In this document: one piece after another, positions 15,758 to 24,108 of the stretch
Layout: each line of letters begins with the position of its first letter
Numbering within the stretch: position 1 is the stretch's first letter
The notes under the pieces: model-generated
Told to the model about the DNA's origin: nothing
What the model saw: only the letters and a program-made list of their open reading frames with translations
Database searches by the model: none
Position numbers and translations under genes: made by a program
DNA from: an uncultured Bacteroidota bacterium
Lineage (GTDB): Bacteria > Bacteroidota > Bacteroidia > Chitinophagales > Chitinophagaceae
Assembly (NCBI GenBank): GCA_903881265.1
Contig: CAIRSV010000270.1
Location: 1 to 34,977 of the forward strand
Reading direction: 5' to 3'
Length of the DNA stretch: 34,977 bases

Positions 15758-17797
15758 ATGAAAAACAACCATAAGGATATAACGATTGATGATGTGCAAC
15801 AGATTGTGCATACGACCTCTGCGTGGAAGGTGGTCAATTCGTTACTCGAAAAAGGGTTGGTGAGTGTCTATGAAAATATGTACGAAAATTATCAACCTAA
15901 AAAAGAGAAGTACGTTTTTCTGACGCAACAATATCAAGATGACGTGCAACTCAAGCTCCTTTTTTCTCAACTTGAAAAAGCACCCAAACAATTAAATCTG
16001 TTACTGACGTATTTGCATCTGAAGCAAACTCAAATTGACGTGCTTCAGACCGAATTGATAAAGCAGGCAGAAGCTAGTTCAGCACAACTAAATGCGCTGC
16101 TCGATAAGCAAGTCTTCACCATCAAAAAGATTGAAGTTGACCGTATCAAATTTGATGCGCCGGTTGAATTGAAACCTAATATCCTGTCTTCTCTACAAGA
16201 AACGGCCTATCGTGAGATACTTGATGGTTTTGCGCAAAAGAAGGCGGTGCTGTTAAAAGGAATCACCGGAAGTGGTAAGACACATATCTATTTTAAACTG
16301 ATTGAAGATTGCATCGCGCAAGGGAAACAAGCCCTGTATCTTTTGCCAGAAATTGCGCTCACAGCGCAGATTGTGCGAAAACTGCGCTCGGTTTTCGGAA
16401 ATCGTATAGGAGTCTATCATTCTCGATTCAGCAATAATGAGCGGGTTGAAGTATGGAAGAAAATCCAACACAAACAATACGATATCGTCATCGGTGCCCG
16501 CTCGGCTCTCATGCTTCCGTTTGCCGATCTAGGTCTTGTGATTATCGATGAGGAACATGACACCTCGTACAAACAACAAGATCCTGCACCACGCTACCAT
16601 GCGCGAGATTGCGCCATTTTTTTGGCACATCAATGTAAGGCTGATATCTTGTTGGGCAGTGCAACTCCTTCAGTGGAAAGTTTTTTTAATGCACAAGCCG
16701 GCAAATACAAATTAGTTGAATTGCATGAACGTTACGGTAACGCCTCATTGCCCAAAGTGACTATCGTCGACAGCAAACTTGATTTGCTCAACAAAACACA
16801 AAAAGGAATTTTTTCAGGTCAGTTGGTCGATGCCATTCAGGATTCGTTGGCGAATAAGAAACAGGTGATACTTTTCCAGAACCGCCGCGGTTACTCGCCT
16901 TACGTGATGTGCAGCACCTGCGGTTGGGTGCCGCATTGCAAGTATTGCGACGTATCGCTTACGTATCACAAACATACCGATCAGTTGCATTGTCATTATT
17001 GCGGTTCCAAATCACCCTATATTAAATCTTGCCCCGCATGCGGCAATAGTCGCTTGGTGGCTAAGAGTTTTGGTACCGAAAAAATTGAAGATGATATCAA
17101 GCAATTGTTCCCGTATGCCCGAGTGGAGCGTTTTGATTGGGATGCCTTGAAGACAAAGAATAAGTATAGCGAAATCATCCGGAAATTTGAAAACAGGGAA
17201 ATCGATATATTGGTCGGAACGCAGATGCTGGTCAAAGGACTGGATTTTGAACATGTCAACACGGTAGGCGTGTTGAGTGCAGACAGCCTCTTGTCGTTTC
17301 CCGATTTTAGGGTGAACGAGCGCGTCTTTCAGTTGCTCGAACAGGTCAGCGGACGGGCGGGTCGCAAGGACGATATGGGGCGTGTGATGATACAACTTTT
17401 CAAGACCAATCACCCGACCATCTTACAAGTGAAGGCGCACGATTATAAAGGATTCTATCTGGAGGAAATACAATCGAGGGAAGAATTTCAGTATCCACCG
17501 TTTACACGATTACTGCGAATTACACTTCGTCATAAAAATCAGGATACTGTCTTGTTTGCTGCGCAAAAATTAGCCGAGCATTTGGTTTCCTTACCCAAAA
17601 CCATCTTATTCGGTCCGGCTGAACCTCCCATTGGGCGTATACGCAATCAATTCATTCAGGAAATTTTATTGAAGATGAATAAGGATACGACCGTGATGCA
17701 GGAAATTAAGAAATTTGTCAGGGAGAAGATCGTTGAGTTAAGCACCACCAAAAATTTCACCACCGTACAAGTGGTGGTTGATGTGGATCCTTTTTAG
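15758..17797 (+). CDS. priA: Primosomal protein N' PriA, lacking the N-terminal 3'-DNA-binding domain
   Basis: Superfamily 2 DNA helicase that reloads the replisome at stalled forks. The helicase core is intact: Walker A G168-ITGSGK-T175, DEEH box (VIIDEEHDTSYKQQDPAPRY), GSATPS, and the C-terminal lobe with VGTQMLVKGLDFEHV and QVSGRAGR. The zinc module is complete (C385, C388, C394, C397, then CHYCG and CPACG). What is missing is the start: other PriA proteins begin with a ~105-residue 3'-DNA-binding domain before the winged helix, whereas this one begins inside the winged helix. The ATG at 15758 is forced by an in-frame TAA at 15746-15748. The protein is 679 residues, against roughly 800-820 expected for this phylum. 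It may be a real truncation, or an assembly or deletion artefact. Confidence 0.93.
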   Translation: MKNNHKDITIDDVQQIVHTTSAWKVVNSLLEKGLVSVYENMYENYQPKKEKYVFLTQQYQDDVQLKLLFSQLEKAPKQLNLLLTYLHLKQTQIDVLQTELIKQAEASSAQLNALLDKQVFTIKKIEVDRIKFDAPVELKPNILSSLQETAYREILDGFAQKKAVLLKGITGSGKTHIYFKLIEDCIAQGKQALYLLPEIALTAQIVRKLRSVFGNRIGVYHSRFSNNERVEVWKKIQHKQYDIVIGARSALMLPFADLGLVIIDEEHDTSYKQQDPAPRYHARDCAIFLAHQCKADILLGSATPSVESFFNAQAGKYKLVELHERYGNASLPKVTIVDSKLDLLNKTQKGIFSGQLVDAIQDSLANKKQVILFQNRRGYSPYVMCSTCGWVPHCKYCDVSLTYHKHTDQLHCHYCGSKSPYIKSCPACGNSRLVAKSFGTEKIEDDIKQLFPYARVERFDWDALKTKNKYSEIIRKFENREIDILVGTQMLVKGLDFEHVNTVGVLSADSLLSFPDFRVNERVFQLLEQVSGRAGRKDDMGRVMIQLFKTNHPTILQVKAHDYKGFYLEEIQSREEFQYPPFTRLLRITLRHKNQDTVLFAAQKLAEHLVSLPKTILFGPAEPPIGRIRNQFIQEILLKMNKDTTVMQEIKKFVREKIVELSTTKNFTTVQVVVDVDPF

Positions 17798-17803
17798 GCG
17801 GAG

Positions 17804-17831
17804 GTCGAAAGGCATAAGTCGAAAGGAATAA
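17804..17831. repeat. Two copies of a 14-bp tandem repeat
   Basis: GTCGAAAGGCATAA at 17804-17817 is followed directly by GTCGAAAGGAATAA at 17818-17831, with one mismatch; a decayed partial copy (GGAACAAGTCG) follows. It lies just after the priA stop, in the gap between convergent genes. Confidence 0.6.
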
Positions 17832-17891
17832 GGAACAAGTCGTACATCTTAGGGAATTTAATATACGTTATTACCTGGCCATCATTGCCGA

Positions 17892-17921
17892 ATTATCTCA
17901 TTATCAAATTATCGTATTGTC
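17892..17921. repeat. Degenerate 8-bp tandem repeat (ATTATCnn, four copies)
   Basis: ATTATCtc, ATTATCaa, ATTATCgt and ATTGTC start at 17892, 17900, 17908 and 17916, an exact 8-base period. The array ends immediately at the stop codon of the minus-strand gene that begins at 17922. Confidence 0.6.
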
Positions 17922-18212
17922 TTACTCTTTCTTCAAAATCCCCATTCGTTTCAAAATCTTTTTTTCGTAATTCCAGAAGAATGAAAATTGCCCGAAGGGG
18001 ATAGAGACCAACAAGATGATGACCTGATAACCAAATAACAGCACGATGAGTTTCAAGGCCCAGAAAAGAAAACTATATTTTTCAATATCTAGCCACGATG
18101 TAATTTGTCTCGACAGATAGGCTGTGAGTGATCCTGTAATGGCAAAGACACAAAGAATCAGAAATAATTGTATGCTGCTGACTTTCCAGCGCTTTTTTAA
18201 TTTGTCTAACAT
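17922..18212 (-). CDS. Small two-helix membrane protein (DUF6787-like)
   Basis: A 96-residue protein of unknown function. A basic N-terminus (MLDKLKKRWKVSS) is followed by a hydrophobic segment at about residues 14-34 and a second at about 48-70, then a basic tail (NYEKKILKRMGILKKE), giving a likely two-pass inner-membrane protein. The layout, including LVSIPFGQFSFFWNYEKK near residues 67-84, resembles a small Bacteroidota family I remember as DUF6787; this link is from memory. It starts 15 bases after the NuoG-like gene, so co-transcription is likely. Its function cannot be inferred from that neighbour alone. Confidence 0.7.
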   Translation of the reverse strand: MLDKLKKRWKVSSIQLFLILCVFAITGSLTAYLSRQITSWLDIEKYSFLFWALKLIVLLFGYQVIILLVSIPFGQFSFFWNYEKKILKRMGILKKE

Positions 18213-18227
18213 GATAGGTTGCTGAAC

Positions 18228-19292
18228 TTAGTCTTTATTTACGTCACTAATGCTATGGATATCCATTAATAATTTAGGATTTCGACCACTCATAACTTTT
18301 GAAAATGTTTCCTGTGCCTTTACACTATGTTCTTTATGACCTTGTGAAATCACACTGTGTCGGTTCACTTGCATAGGTCCTTCAATCACCCAATCCTTGG
18401 TTTCTTTCTTATCGAAACGGCAGGTATTACAAATCCAGCCTGTCTTGCCGTCTTTGGTATTATTAGCCACTTCACCCCACTCATCTTTACGGGCTGTAAC
18501 ACGCAATACATCATCGCCGCGGTACCATAAGGTTACTTCGCCACAACATTTGTCACAATCGCGATGAGCGGTAACAGGTTTTGTAAACCAAACCCTATTT
18601 TTGAAACGGAAGGTCTTGTCAGTCAGCGCACCTACTGGACAGACATCAATCATATTACCACTGAAATCATTTTCGATGGCTTTCGAAATATAGGTTGAAA
18701 TTTCAGCATGATCACCGCGTTCAAGAATACCATGACTGCGGCAATTGGTCAATTGATCGGCTACATAGGTACATCGGTAGCAAAGTATGCAACGTGTCAT
18801 ATGTAACTGTATATAAGGACCGATATCTTCTTTTTCGAAGGTACGACGATCAAATTCATATCGTGTGCCTGCTTTGCCGTGTTCGTAACCAAGATCTTGT
18901 AAATGACATTCGCCAGCCTGATCACATACAGGACAATCGAGAGGATGATTAATGAGCAACATTTCTACCACACCTGCTCTTGCTTCTGTGACCTTTTCAC
19001 TCGTGATGTTTTTTACCACCATACCGTCCATGACACCAGTACGGCAGCTAGCTTGTAACTTAGGCATAGGGCGTGGATCTTTGGCAGAACCTGCAGCGAT
19101 TTCAACCAGACAAGTACGGCATTTACCACCGCTTCCTTCTAGCTTGCTATAATAACACATCGCAGGAGGTGTGACATCGCCACCTATCATACGGGCGGCC
19201 TGCAACACCGAAGTACCCGGTGCTACTTCAATCGTAATATTATCAACAGTAACTGTCAGGGTAGTTTTTGCAGGGGTTTGTACTTCGCTCAT
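18228..19292 (-). CDS. NuoG-like 2Fe-2S/4Fe-4S protein (complex I subunit G, short form)
   Basis: Iron-sulfur electron carrier resembling the N-terminal part of NADH-quinone oxidoreductase subunit G. From the chosen start, cluster ligands are visible: C46, C58, C61, C83 ([2Fe-2S]), H116, C120, C123, C129 (4Fe-4S, HPLDCPVCDQAGEC), and C168, C171, C174 with a later CPVGALT cysteine (4Fe-4S). Further cysteines follow in DCDKCCGEV and WICNTCRF. The large molybdopterin-like domain is absent, giving 354 residues, as in Bacteroidota short NuoG. I took the ATG at 19290-19292 (MSEVQTPAK); the frame extends to 19382, but those 30 residues match nothing and contain the proposed promoter. No other nuo gene is nearby, so membership in complex I is inference. 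Confidence 0.88.
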   Translation of the reverse strand: MSEVQTPAKTTLTVTVDNITIEVAPGTSVLQAARMIGGDVTPPAMCYYSKLEGSGGKCRTCLVEIAAGSAKDPRPMPKLQASCRTGVMDGMVVKNITSEKVTEARAGVVEMLLINHPLDCPVCDQAGECHLQDLGYEHGKAGTRYEFDRRTFEKEDIGPYIQLHMTRCILCYRCTYVADQLTNCRSHGILERGDHAEISTYISKAIENDFSGNMIDVCPVGALTDKTFRFKNRVWFTKPVTAHRDCDKCCGEVTLWYRGDDVLRVTARKDEWGEVANNTKDGKTGWICNTCRFDKKETKDWVIEGPMQVNRHSVISQGHKEHSVKAQETFSKVMSGRNPKLLMDIHSISDVNKD

Positions 19293-19297
19293 GGCAA

Positions 19298-19326
19298 CAA
19301 AAGTAGTATCAAATTTTGATACCAAA
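19298..19326 (-). promoter_or_regulatory. Bacteroidota-type promoter whose spacer is a perfect palindrome
   Basis: Reading the minus strand: TTTG (19326-19323), a 17-base spacer (19322-19306), then TACTTTTG (19305-19298), a perfect TAnnTTTG -7 element. The spacer is itself a perfect inverted repeat, arms GTATCAAA and TTTGATAC around one central base. The -7 element ends 5 bases before the ATG at 19292, so the transcript would be leaderless or nearly so. The palindrome is the size of a typical dimeric-regulator operator. Confidence 0.5.
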
Positions 19327-19403
19327 AAAGAAGTCCTTACATTTTGTTTAAACACAGAAATTGCCACACTCCGACCATCCACGAGTTGCCTGCGGCTTGC
19401 GCC

Positions 19404-20456
19404 TTATGCTCCGTACAACGATTTGTAATAATTGACATAATTACCGCTTGTGACTTGCTCGAGCCAGTCTTTGTTTTCGAGATACCAGTCGATGGTTTTG
19501 CTTAACCCTTCTTCGAAGGTCACAGAAGGAACCCATCCAAGTTCATCCTTGAGTTTGGTGGCATCAATAGCATAGCGTAAATCGTGACCAGCGCGGTCTT
19601 TCACAAAGGAAATTAATTGTTCAGAAATGCCCGCCGCGTTACCCAGTTTTTCATCCATGAGTTTACAAAGTAGCTTAATGAGGTCGATATTCGTCCATTC
19701 ATTATGTCCGCCTACGTTATACGTGTCACCGATTTTACCTTTATGCAAAATCACATCGATGGCACTTGCATGATCGATGACATAAAGCCAATCGCGCACG
19801 TTTTCACCTTTACCATAAATAGGTAAAGCTTTCTTATTGAGAATATTATTGATAGAAAGTGGAATCAGTTTTTCTGGAAAATGATTAGGTCCATAATTAT
19901 TCGAACAATTACTGATGACCACCGGCATATGATAGGTATGATAAAACGCCATCACCAGATGATCGCTTCCGGCTTTACTCGCCGAATACGGACTGCGTGG
20001 ATCATAGGACGTATCTTCATAGAAGAAACCAGTTTCACCTAAACTGCCATAGACCTCATCGGTAGACACATGATAAAACAATTTACCGTCATAGTTTCCG
20101 TTCCAATATTTCTTCGCTTCATTCAGTAAGGTGGCAGTTCCTAACACATTGGTACGCACAAAGGCCAACGGATCTGTAATGGATCTGTCGACATGCGATT
20201 CGGCTGCCAGATGAATAATCGTATCGATCTGAAAATCATGCAAGACTTTTTCAACGGCTGCGGCATCGCAGATATCGCCTTTGACGAAGGTATAGTTGCT
20301 ACTTTTTTCAATATCCTTGATATTTTCGAGATTACCTGCATACGTCAGGGTGTCAAAATTGACAATCTGATAATCGGGATAGTTGGTTACGAAACGTCGA
20401 ACAACATGTGAACCGATAAAACCTGCGCCGCCTGTGATTAAGATATGTTTATTCAT
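19404..20456 (-). CDS. rfbB: dTDP-glucose 4,6-dehydratase
   Basis: Short-chain dehydrogenase that converts dTDP-glucose to dTDP-4-keto-6-deoxyglucose, an early step towards dTDP-rhamnose and other deoxysugars of surface polysaccharides. The NAD-binding loop is ITGGAGFIGSHVV at residues 7-19. The catalytic region shows STDEVYGSL with the family's T-D-E triad near residue 130 and Y-x3-K in SPYSASKAGSDHL near residue 158. NNYGPNHFPEKLIPLSI and NVRDWLYVIDHASAI also fit RfbB/RmlB. Length 350 is normal. No rmlA, rmlC or rmlD genes adjoin it; the flippase gene upstream on the same strand fits a polysaccharide role. Confidence 0.95.
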   Translation of the reverse strand: MNKHILITGGAGFIGSHVVRRFVTNYPDYQIVNFDTLTYAGNLENIKDIEKSSNYTFVKGDICDAAAVEKVLHDFQIDTIIHLAAESHVDRSITDPLAFVRTNVLGTATLLNEAKKYWNGNYDGKLFYHVSTDEVYGSLGETGFFYEDTSYDPRSPYSASKAGSDHLVMAFYHTYHMPVVISNCSNNYGPNHFPEKLIPLSINNILNKKALPIYGKGENVRDWLYVIDHASAIDVILHKGKIGDTYNVGGHNEWTNIDLIKLLCKLMDEKLGNAAGISEQLISFVKDRAGHDLRYAIDATKLKDELGWVPSVTFEEGLSKTIDWYLENKDWLEQVTSGNYVNYYKSLYGA

Positions 20457-20462
20457 AGATTG

Positions 20463-20493
20463 CGAAAGTAAGGATTACCCGTTAAAATTGCAA
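20463..20493 (-). promoter_or_regulatory. Possible promoter of rfbB
   Basis: On the minus strand TTG (20493-20491), a 20-base spacer, then TACTTTCG (20470-20463), seven of eight positions matching TAnnTTTG. It is 6 bases before the rfbB ATG. Confidence 0.35.
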
Positions 20494-20512
20494 TGAGTAA
20501 TGAAATGATAAT

Positions 20513-21760
20513 TTAGTCACGATGAAATTTAACAAGAAGAAAGGTCACTGTGCTGATATATGAAATTGAAGACGCAATAGCCGCTCCGAGTATGCCGTAA
20601 CTTGGAATAAGTAACAAGTCGGCAGCCATACAAACGATAAAACCTAGTATAGCAGAATACAGATTAATTCGCACGCGGCCTGTACCCGCAAAGTATCCAC
20701 TGACGGCCATCGACAGACAAAAAGGAACAACGCCAATGAATAGCAAACCGATACACTGAACCGATTCTCTAAATTCTTCTCCAAATAATATTGGCACCAG
20801 ATAGATGGAAAGAAGATAACCGGTAATGCCTGCTGAGATGGCGTACACGGCTATTTGCCGGGTGGTGTTGATCGTGCGTTGAATCATTAGTTGTCGGTCA
20901 GTGTGCGTTGATATGAAGGCGTATAAGACCGATTGAATGGCTGAAGGCAAGAGCCACAGCATTTGCGCCAGCGACACACCGAGGGCATAGATGCCGGTGA
21001 GTTGTTTGCCATGAAAATAATTGACAAACCAAATATCCATCTTATAGGAAAGAAACTGAATGAGGTTGGTCATAAAAGCCAGAAAGGCAAACTGAATCAA
21101 TGGGCGGATGGCACCGATTTGAATTTGTTCAAGATGAAGATAATCGGGATTGGTTGTATACACCTGACGCAAGAAGAAAATGAGCTGTATCAACTGACTG
21201 CTGATTAGCGCGAGCAAAATCCAGTTGAAAGGTGGAATATGAATGCCTGTGATAGCGAAATAACGCAGGGCATAGAGTAAAAGCAAGGTGATGCTGCCGG
21301 AAATGAGGATGTAGCTTGCTTTGCCAAAAAGAGCTTCGGCTTGCAAGATACTGCTGAGGAAGATATTGAGTAAGACCAATAACAAATGCAGGAGCATGAG
21401 CCAAAACCAAACCGAGTTATGATGAAAAAGGGTTGGTATGAAGGTCGACAAAAGAGTGGCGCTTTGGAGTATACTAAGTATAAGCAACAGTAATGCAAAC
21501 CCTATCAGTAAGACCGTCAGCAGGATGGAGAGGACTTGTTTCTTTTCGATTTTACGGGCGGCGATAAAATGAACGATACCTGCAGGTAATCCAGCGCCTA
21601 ACAGCAAGGATGATAGTAAAATAAAATTGGTGTATAATGCTAGTTCACCCTGACCGAAGGCGCCCAACATACGAGCCCCCATGATGGCGCAAAGAAAAGA
21701 ACAAAGCACCGAGATGATTTGTGCTGCGTAGGTAGTGATGATATTTTTTCGGAACGACAA
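20513..21760 (-). CDS. Oligosaccharide flippase / polysaccharide biosynthesis membrane protein
   Basis: Polytopic membrane protein of the Wzx/MOP flippase type, which moves lipid-linked oligosaccharides across the inner membrane. Its 415 residues hold about 12 hydrophobic segments. The N-terminus (SFRKNIITTYAAQIISVLCSF) and MGARMLGAFGQGELALY near residues 27-43 are characteristic of the family, as is the C-terminal YGILGAAIASSISY. The start codon is TTG (21758-21760); no ATG or GTG was found in frame upstream near it. It precedes rfbB by 56 bases on the same strand. The substrate cannot be told from the sequence. Confidence 0.85.
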   Translation of the reverse strand: MSFRKNIITTYAAQIISVLCSFLCAIMGARMLGAFGQGELALYTNFILLSSLLLGAGLPAGIVHFIAARKIEKKQVLSILLTVLLIGFALLLLILSILQSATLLSTFIPTLFHHNSVWFWLMLLHLLLVLLNIFLSSILQAEALFGKASYILISGSITLLLLYALRYFAITGIHIPPFNWILLALISSQLIQLIFFLRQVYTTNPDYLHLEQIQIGAIRPLIQFAFLAFMTNLIQFLSYKMDIWFVNYFHGKQLTGIYALGVSLAQMLWLLPSAIQSVLYAFISTHTDRQLMIQRTINTTRQIAVYAISAGITGYLLSIYLVPILFGEEFRESVQCIGLLFIGVVPFCLSMAVSGYFAGTGRVRINLYSAILGFIVCMAADLLLIPSYGILGAAIASSISYISTVTFLLVKFHRD

Positions 21761-21961
21761 GGATGTAAAAATAGGAAAGAAAATTGGCTGATGTCTGATT
21801 TTGAGGAAATGTTTGGTACTGTTAGGATTGAGCGAATGTTATTTCAGTAGTTAAATGCGTATAAAATTGATTGAACGATATAATGCTGAAGAATGAATCC
21901 ATTGCTGCACGGTGCCATCGCCACCATTGTTTTATAAAGTACTTGACGCTGACAACCATAA

Positions 21962-21993
21962 AAAAAACCACCTCAGTAACGAGATGGTTTTTT
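21962..21993 (-). terminator. Rho-independent terminator after the M13 peptidase gene
   Basis: Hairpin with arms AAAAAACCA plus CTC and GAG plus TGGTTTTTT, one mismatch, and a 6-base loop (AGTAAC). It lies 20 bases past the stop of the minus-strand peptidase; flanking A- and T-runs would let it act in both directions. Confidence 0.8.
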
Positions 21994-22012
21994 GCATTAG
22001 TTGAAGTTTGTA

Positions 22013-24082
22013 TTACCACACTTTGGCACGCTGTGCTTCAGGCTTGTACATCTTGTTTCCTTCTTTTACATTGAACGCTGTGTAGAACGGCGTGAAATTG
22101 CTCAACGGTCCGTTGCAACGATGAATGCCCGGAGAGTGAGGGTCGGTGACCAAACGGGTAGCTGCTTCTTCGTCGCGGATATTAGCGCGCCAAACTTGCG
22201 CCCAGCTCATAAAGAAACGTTGGTCAGGTGTCAGGTTATCGATCTTGTCGTTCGACTGACCTTGTTTTGTTTTTTTGAACGCATCATAGGCAATAGTTAC
22301 ACCACCAAGATCGGCGAGATTTTCACCGAGGGTCAAGGCGCCGTTCACATGTTTGTTGTCGAGAATTGTGTAGCCATCATATTGATCTTTCACCATGTTG
22401 GTTTTCGCATCAAAACGATTTTTATCTTCTTTGCTCCACCAATTTTTTAGATTGCCATCAGCCGCATATTGACAACCCTGATCATCAAAACCGTGCGTCA
22501 TTTCGTGACCGATGACACCACCGATAGCGCCATAAATAACGGCATCATCAGAATTTTTTTCAAAGAAAGGATATTGTAAGATACCTGCAGGGAATACGAT
22601 TTCGTTGAAGGCTGGATTATAATAGGCATTCACGGTTGGCGGTGTCATGCCCCATTCTGTTTTGTCGACAGGTTTACCCAATTTGCTAATCATAAATTTG
22701 TATTCGAATACGCTAGAAGCCATGATGTTTTTGGCATATGAATCGCGTGTGATTTCTAAGCCTGCATAATCTTTCCATTTGTCAGGATAGCCAATTTTCT
22801 TAATGAAGGCATGGAGTTTATCTTTCGCTTTTGATTTCGTGCTGTCGCTCATCCAGTCAAGATTATTGATGCGGTTTTCATACGCAGCTTCCAGATTATT
22901 CACTAATTCGAGCATACGTTTCTTCGCATCGGCTGTAAAGTATTTATCGGTATACATCTTGCCTAACTGATCGCCAACTGAACCATCAACTACTTGCAAT
23001 ACACGTTTCCAACGAGGTTTTTGCTCTTGTTGTCCGCGCATCACTTTGCCATAAAAATTGAAATGTTCTTGATCGAAGTTATGACTCATATAGCCAGCCA
23101 TAGAGCTAACTAAATGCCATTTCAAATACGTTTTCCAATCGTCGATTGGTGTTGATTTCAACATACCAGAAAGGGCCACAAAAAAATCAGGTGTGGCAAC
23201 CAAGATCGTATCCTGATTCGAGATCATCATGTGGGTCAACATATTTTTCCAATCGATGCCAGGTGTCTTCGCATTCAGTGCAGCGACTGAAAATTTATTA
23301 TATGTTTTATACGGATCGCGCATAGTTACACGGTCCATACTAGCTTTTGCCATCGCAGTTTCCATCGCCATAATGGTGGCAGCATGCTTGTTGGCATCTG
23401 CTGTTGCTTCACCACTCAATGTTAGCATCGTTGCAATATGTGGCACATATTTTTCGCGGATACCAGCTTCACGTGGATCAGGTTTTAGGTAATAATCTCT
23501 GTCAGGTAAACCAAGTCCACCTTGAAAAAGGCTGCAAACATTTTTTGTTACTTCTTTATCATCTGGTCCGACGCCAAAGCTGAACAAAGGATTCATATCC
23601 ATTGTTGCTTCGCGGGCAATTTCATCAAGCAACGATTTTGTATCTGTGATCGCATTGATCTTATTCAATTCAGATTGAATAGCGCGGATACCGGCTTTTT
23701 CGATGGCAACGGTATCCATACCTGAGGCAAAGCAATCGCCGACCATCTGTTCGGGACTTCCTTTGGCTGCGCCTTTTTTGGCTGCGGCTTCTTCCAGCAA
23801 ACCTTTCAACGCCTTCTTATTAAAATCTTCCAATAAGTTAAAGCTACCCCATCGAGTTTCTGAAGCTGGTATTGGTGTTGTCTTTAACCATGCTCCATTG
23901 GCATAGGAATAAAAATCGTCGGCGGGATTAATCGTCGTGTCGATATTAGCGGGGTCAAGAAATTTCTTGCCTGCGGGCAATGAACTGGTTTCGCCTGATT
24001 GGCTACCATCCATTTTTTCTTGACACGAAGTCAGGGAAATCGTGGCTATTGAAGCCAGATAAAATACATGTCGTAGTTTCAT
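22013..24082 (-). CDS. M13 family zinc metallopeptidase lipoprotein (PepO/neprilysin-like)
   Basis: Secreted endopeptidase of the neprilysin family that cleaves oligopeptides. An N-terminal lipoprotein signal is visible (FYLASIATISLTSCQ, cysteine at residue 20), so the mature protein is probably anchored in a membrane facing the periplasm or outside. The zinc site is H526-E527-M-T-H530 within GHEMTHGFDDQG, with the third ligand E587 in GENLADLGG and D591 nearby. VNAYYNPAFNEIVFPAGILQ and the C-terminal YKPEAQRAKVW are family marks. Length 689 is typical for bacterial members. The gene stands alone with its own -7 element and terminator. Confidence 0.95.
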   Translation of the reverse strand: MKLRHVFYLASIATISLTSCQEKMDGSQSGETSSLPAGKKFLDPANIDTTINPADDFYSYANGAWLKTTPIPASETRWGSFNLLEDFNKKALKGLLEEAAAKKGAAKGSPEQMVGDCFASGMDTVAIEKAGIRAIQSELNKINAITDTKSLLDEIAREATMDMNPLFSFGVGPDDKEVTKNVCSLFQGGLGLPDRDYYLKPDPREAGIREKYVPHIATMLTLSGEATADANKHAATIMAMETAMAKASMDRVTMRDPYKTYNKFSVAALNAKTPGIDWKNMLTHMMISNQDTILVATPDFFVALSGMLKSTPIDDWKTYLKWHLVSSMAGYMSHNFDQEHFNFYGKVMRGQQEQKPRWKRVLQVVDGSVGDQLGKMYTDKYFTADAKKRMLELVNNLEAAYENRINNLDWMSDSTKSKAKDKLHAFIKKIGYPDKWKDYAGLEITRDSYAKNIMASSVFEYKFMISKLGKPVDKTEWGMTPPTVNAYYNPAFNEIVFPAGILQYPFFEKNSDDAVIYGAIGGVIGHEMTHGFDDQGCQYAADGNLKNWWSKEDKNRFDAKTNMVKDQYDGYTILDNKHVNGALTLGENLADLGGVTIAYDAFKKTKQGQSNDKIDNLTPDQRFFMSWAQVWRANIRDEEAATRLVTDPHSPGIHRCNGPLSNFTPFYTAFNVKEGNKMYKPEAQRAKVW

Positions 24083-24100
24083 TTAATTTAAAAATTTTGC

Positions 24101-24108
24101 CAAATGTA
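24101..24108 (-). promoter_or_regulatory. -7 promoter element of the M13 peptidase gene
   Basis: TACATTTG on the minus strand, a full match to the Bacteroidota -7 consensus TAnnTTTG, 18 bases before the ATG. No TTTG -33 element is visible at the usual distance. Confidence 0.45.

Noticed and set aside
17012..17413. 133-codon open frame on the minus strand inside priA
   Set aside because: Antisense to helicase motifs of PriA; no support.
19293..19382. Upstream start for the NuoG-like gene giving 384 residues
   Set aside because: The 30 extra residues have no family counterpart and would contain the promoter and palindrome.
21822..22019. Open frames of 65-67 codons on both strands in the gap between the flippase and peptidase genes
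   Set aside because: Both run through the terminator hairpin and have no protein-like pattern.
22001..22450. 149-codon open frame on the plus strand over the M13 peptidase C-terminus
   Set aside because: Antisense to the zinc-peptidase domain and starting next to the terminator; no recognisable protein features.
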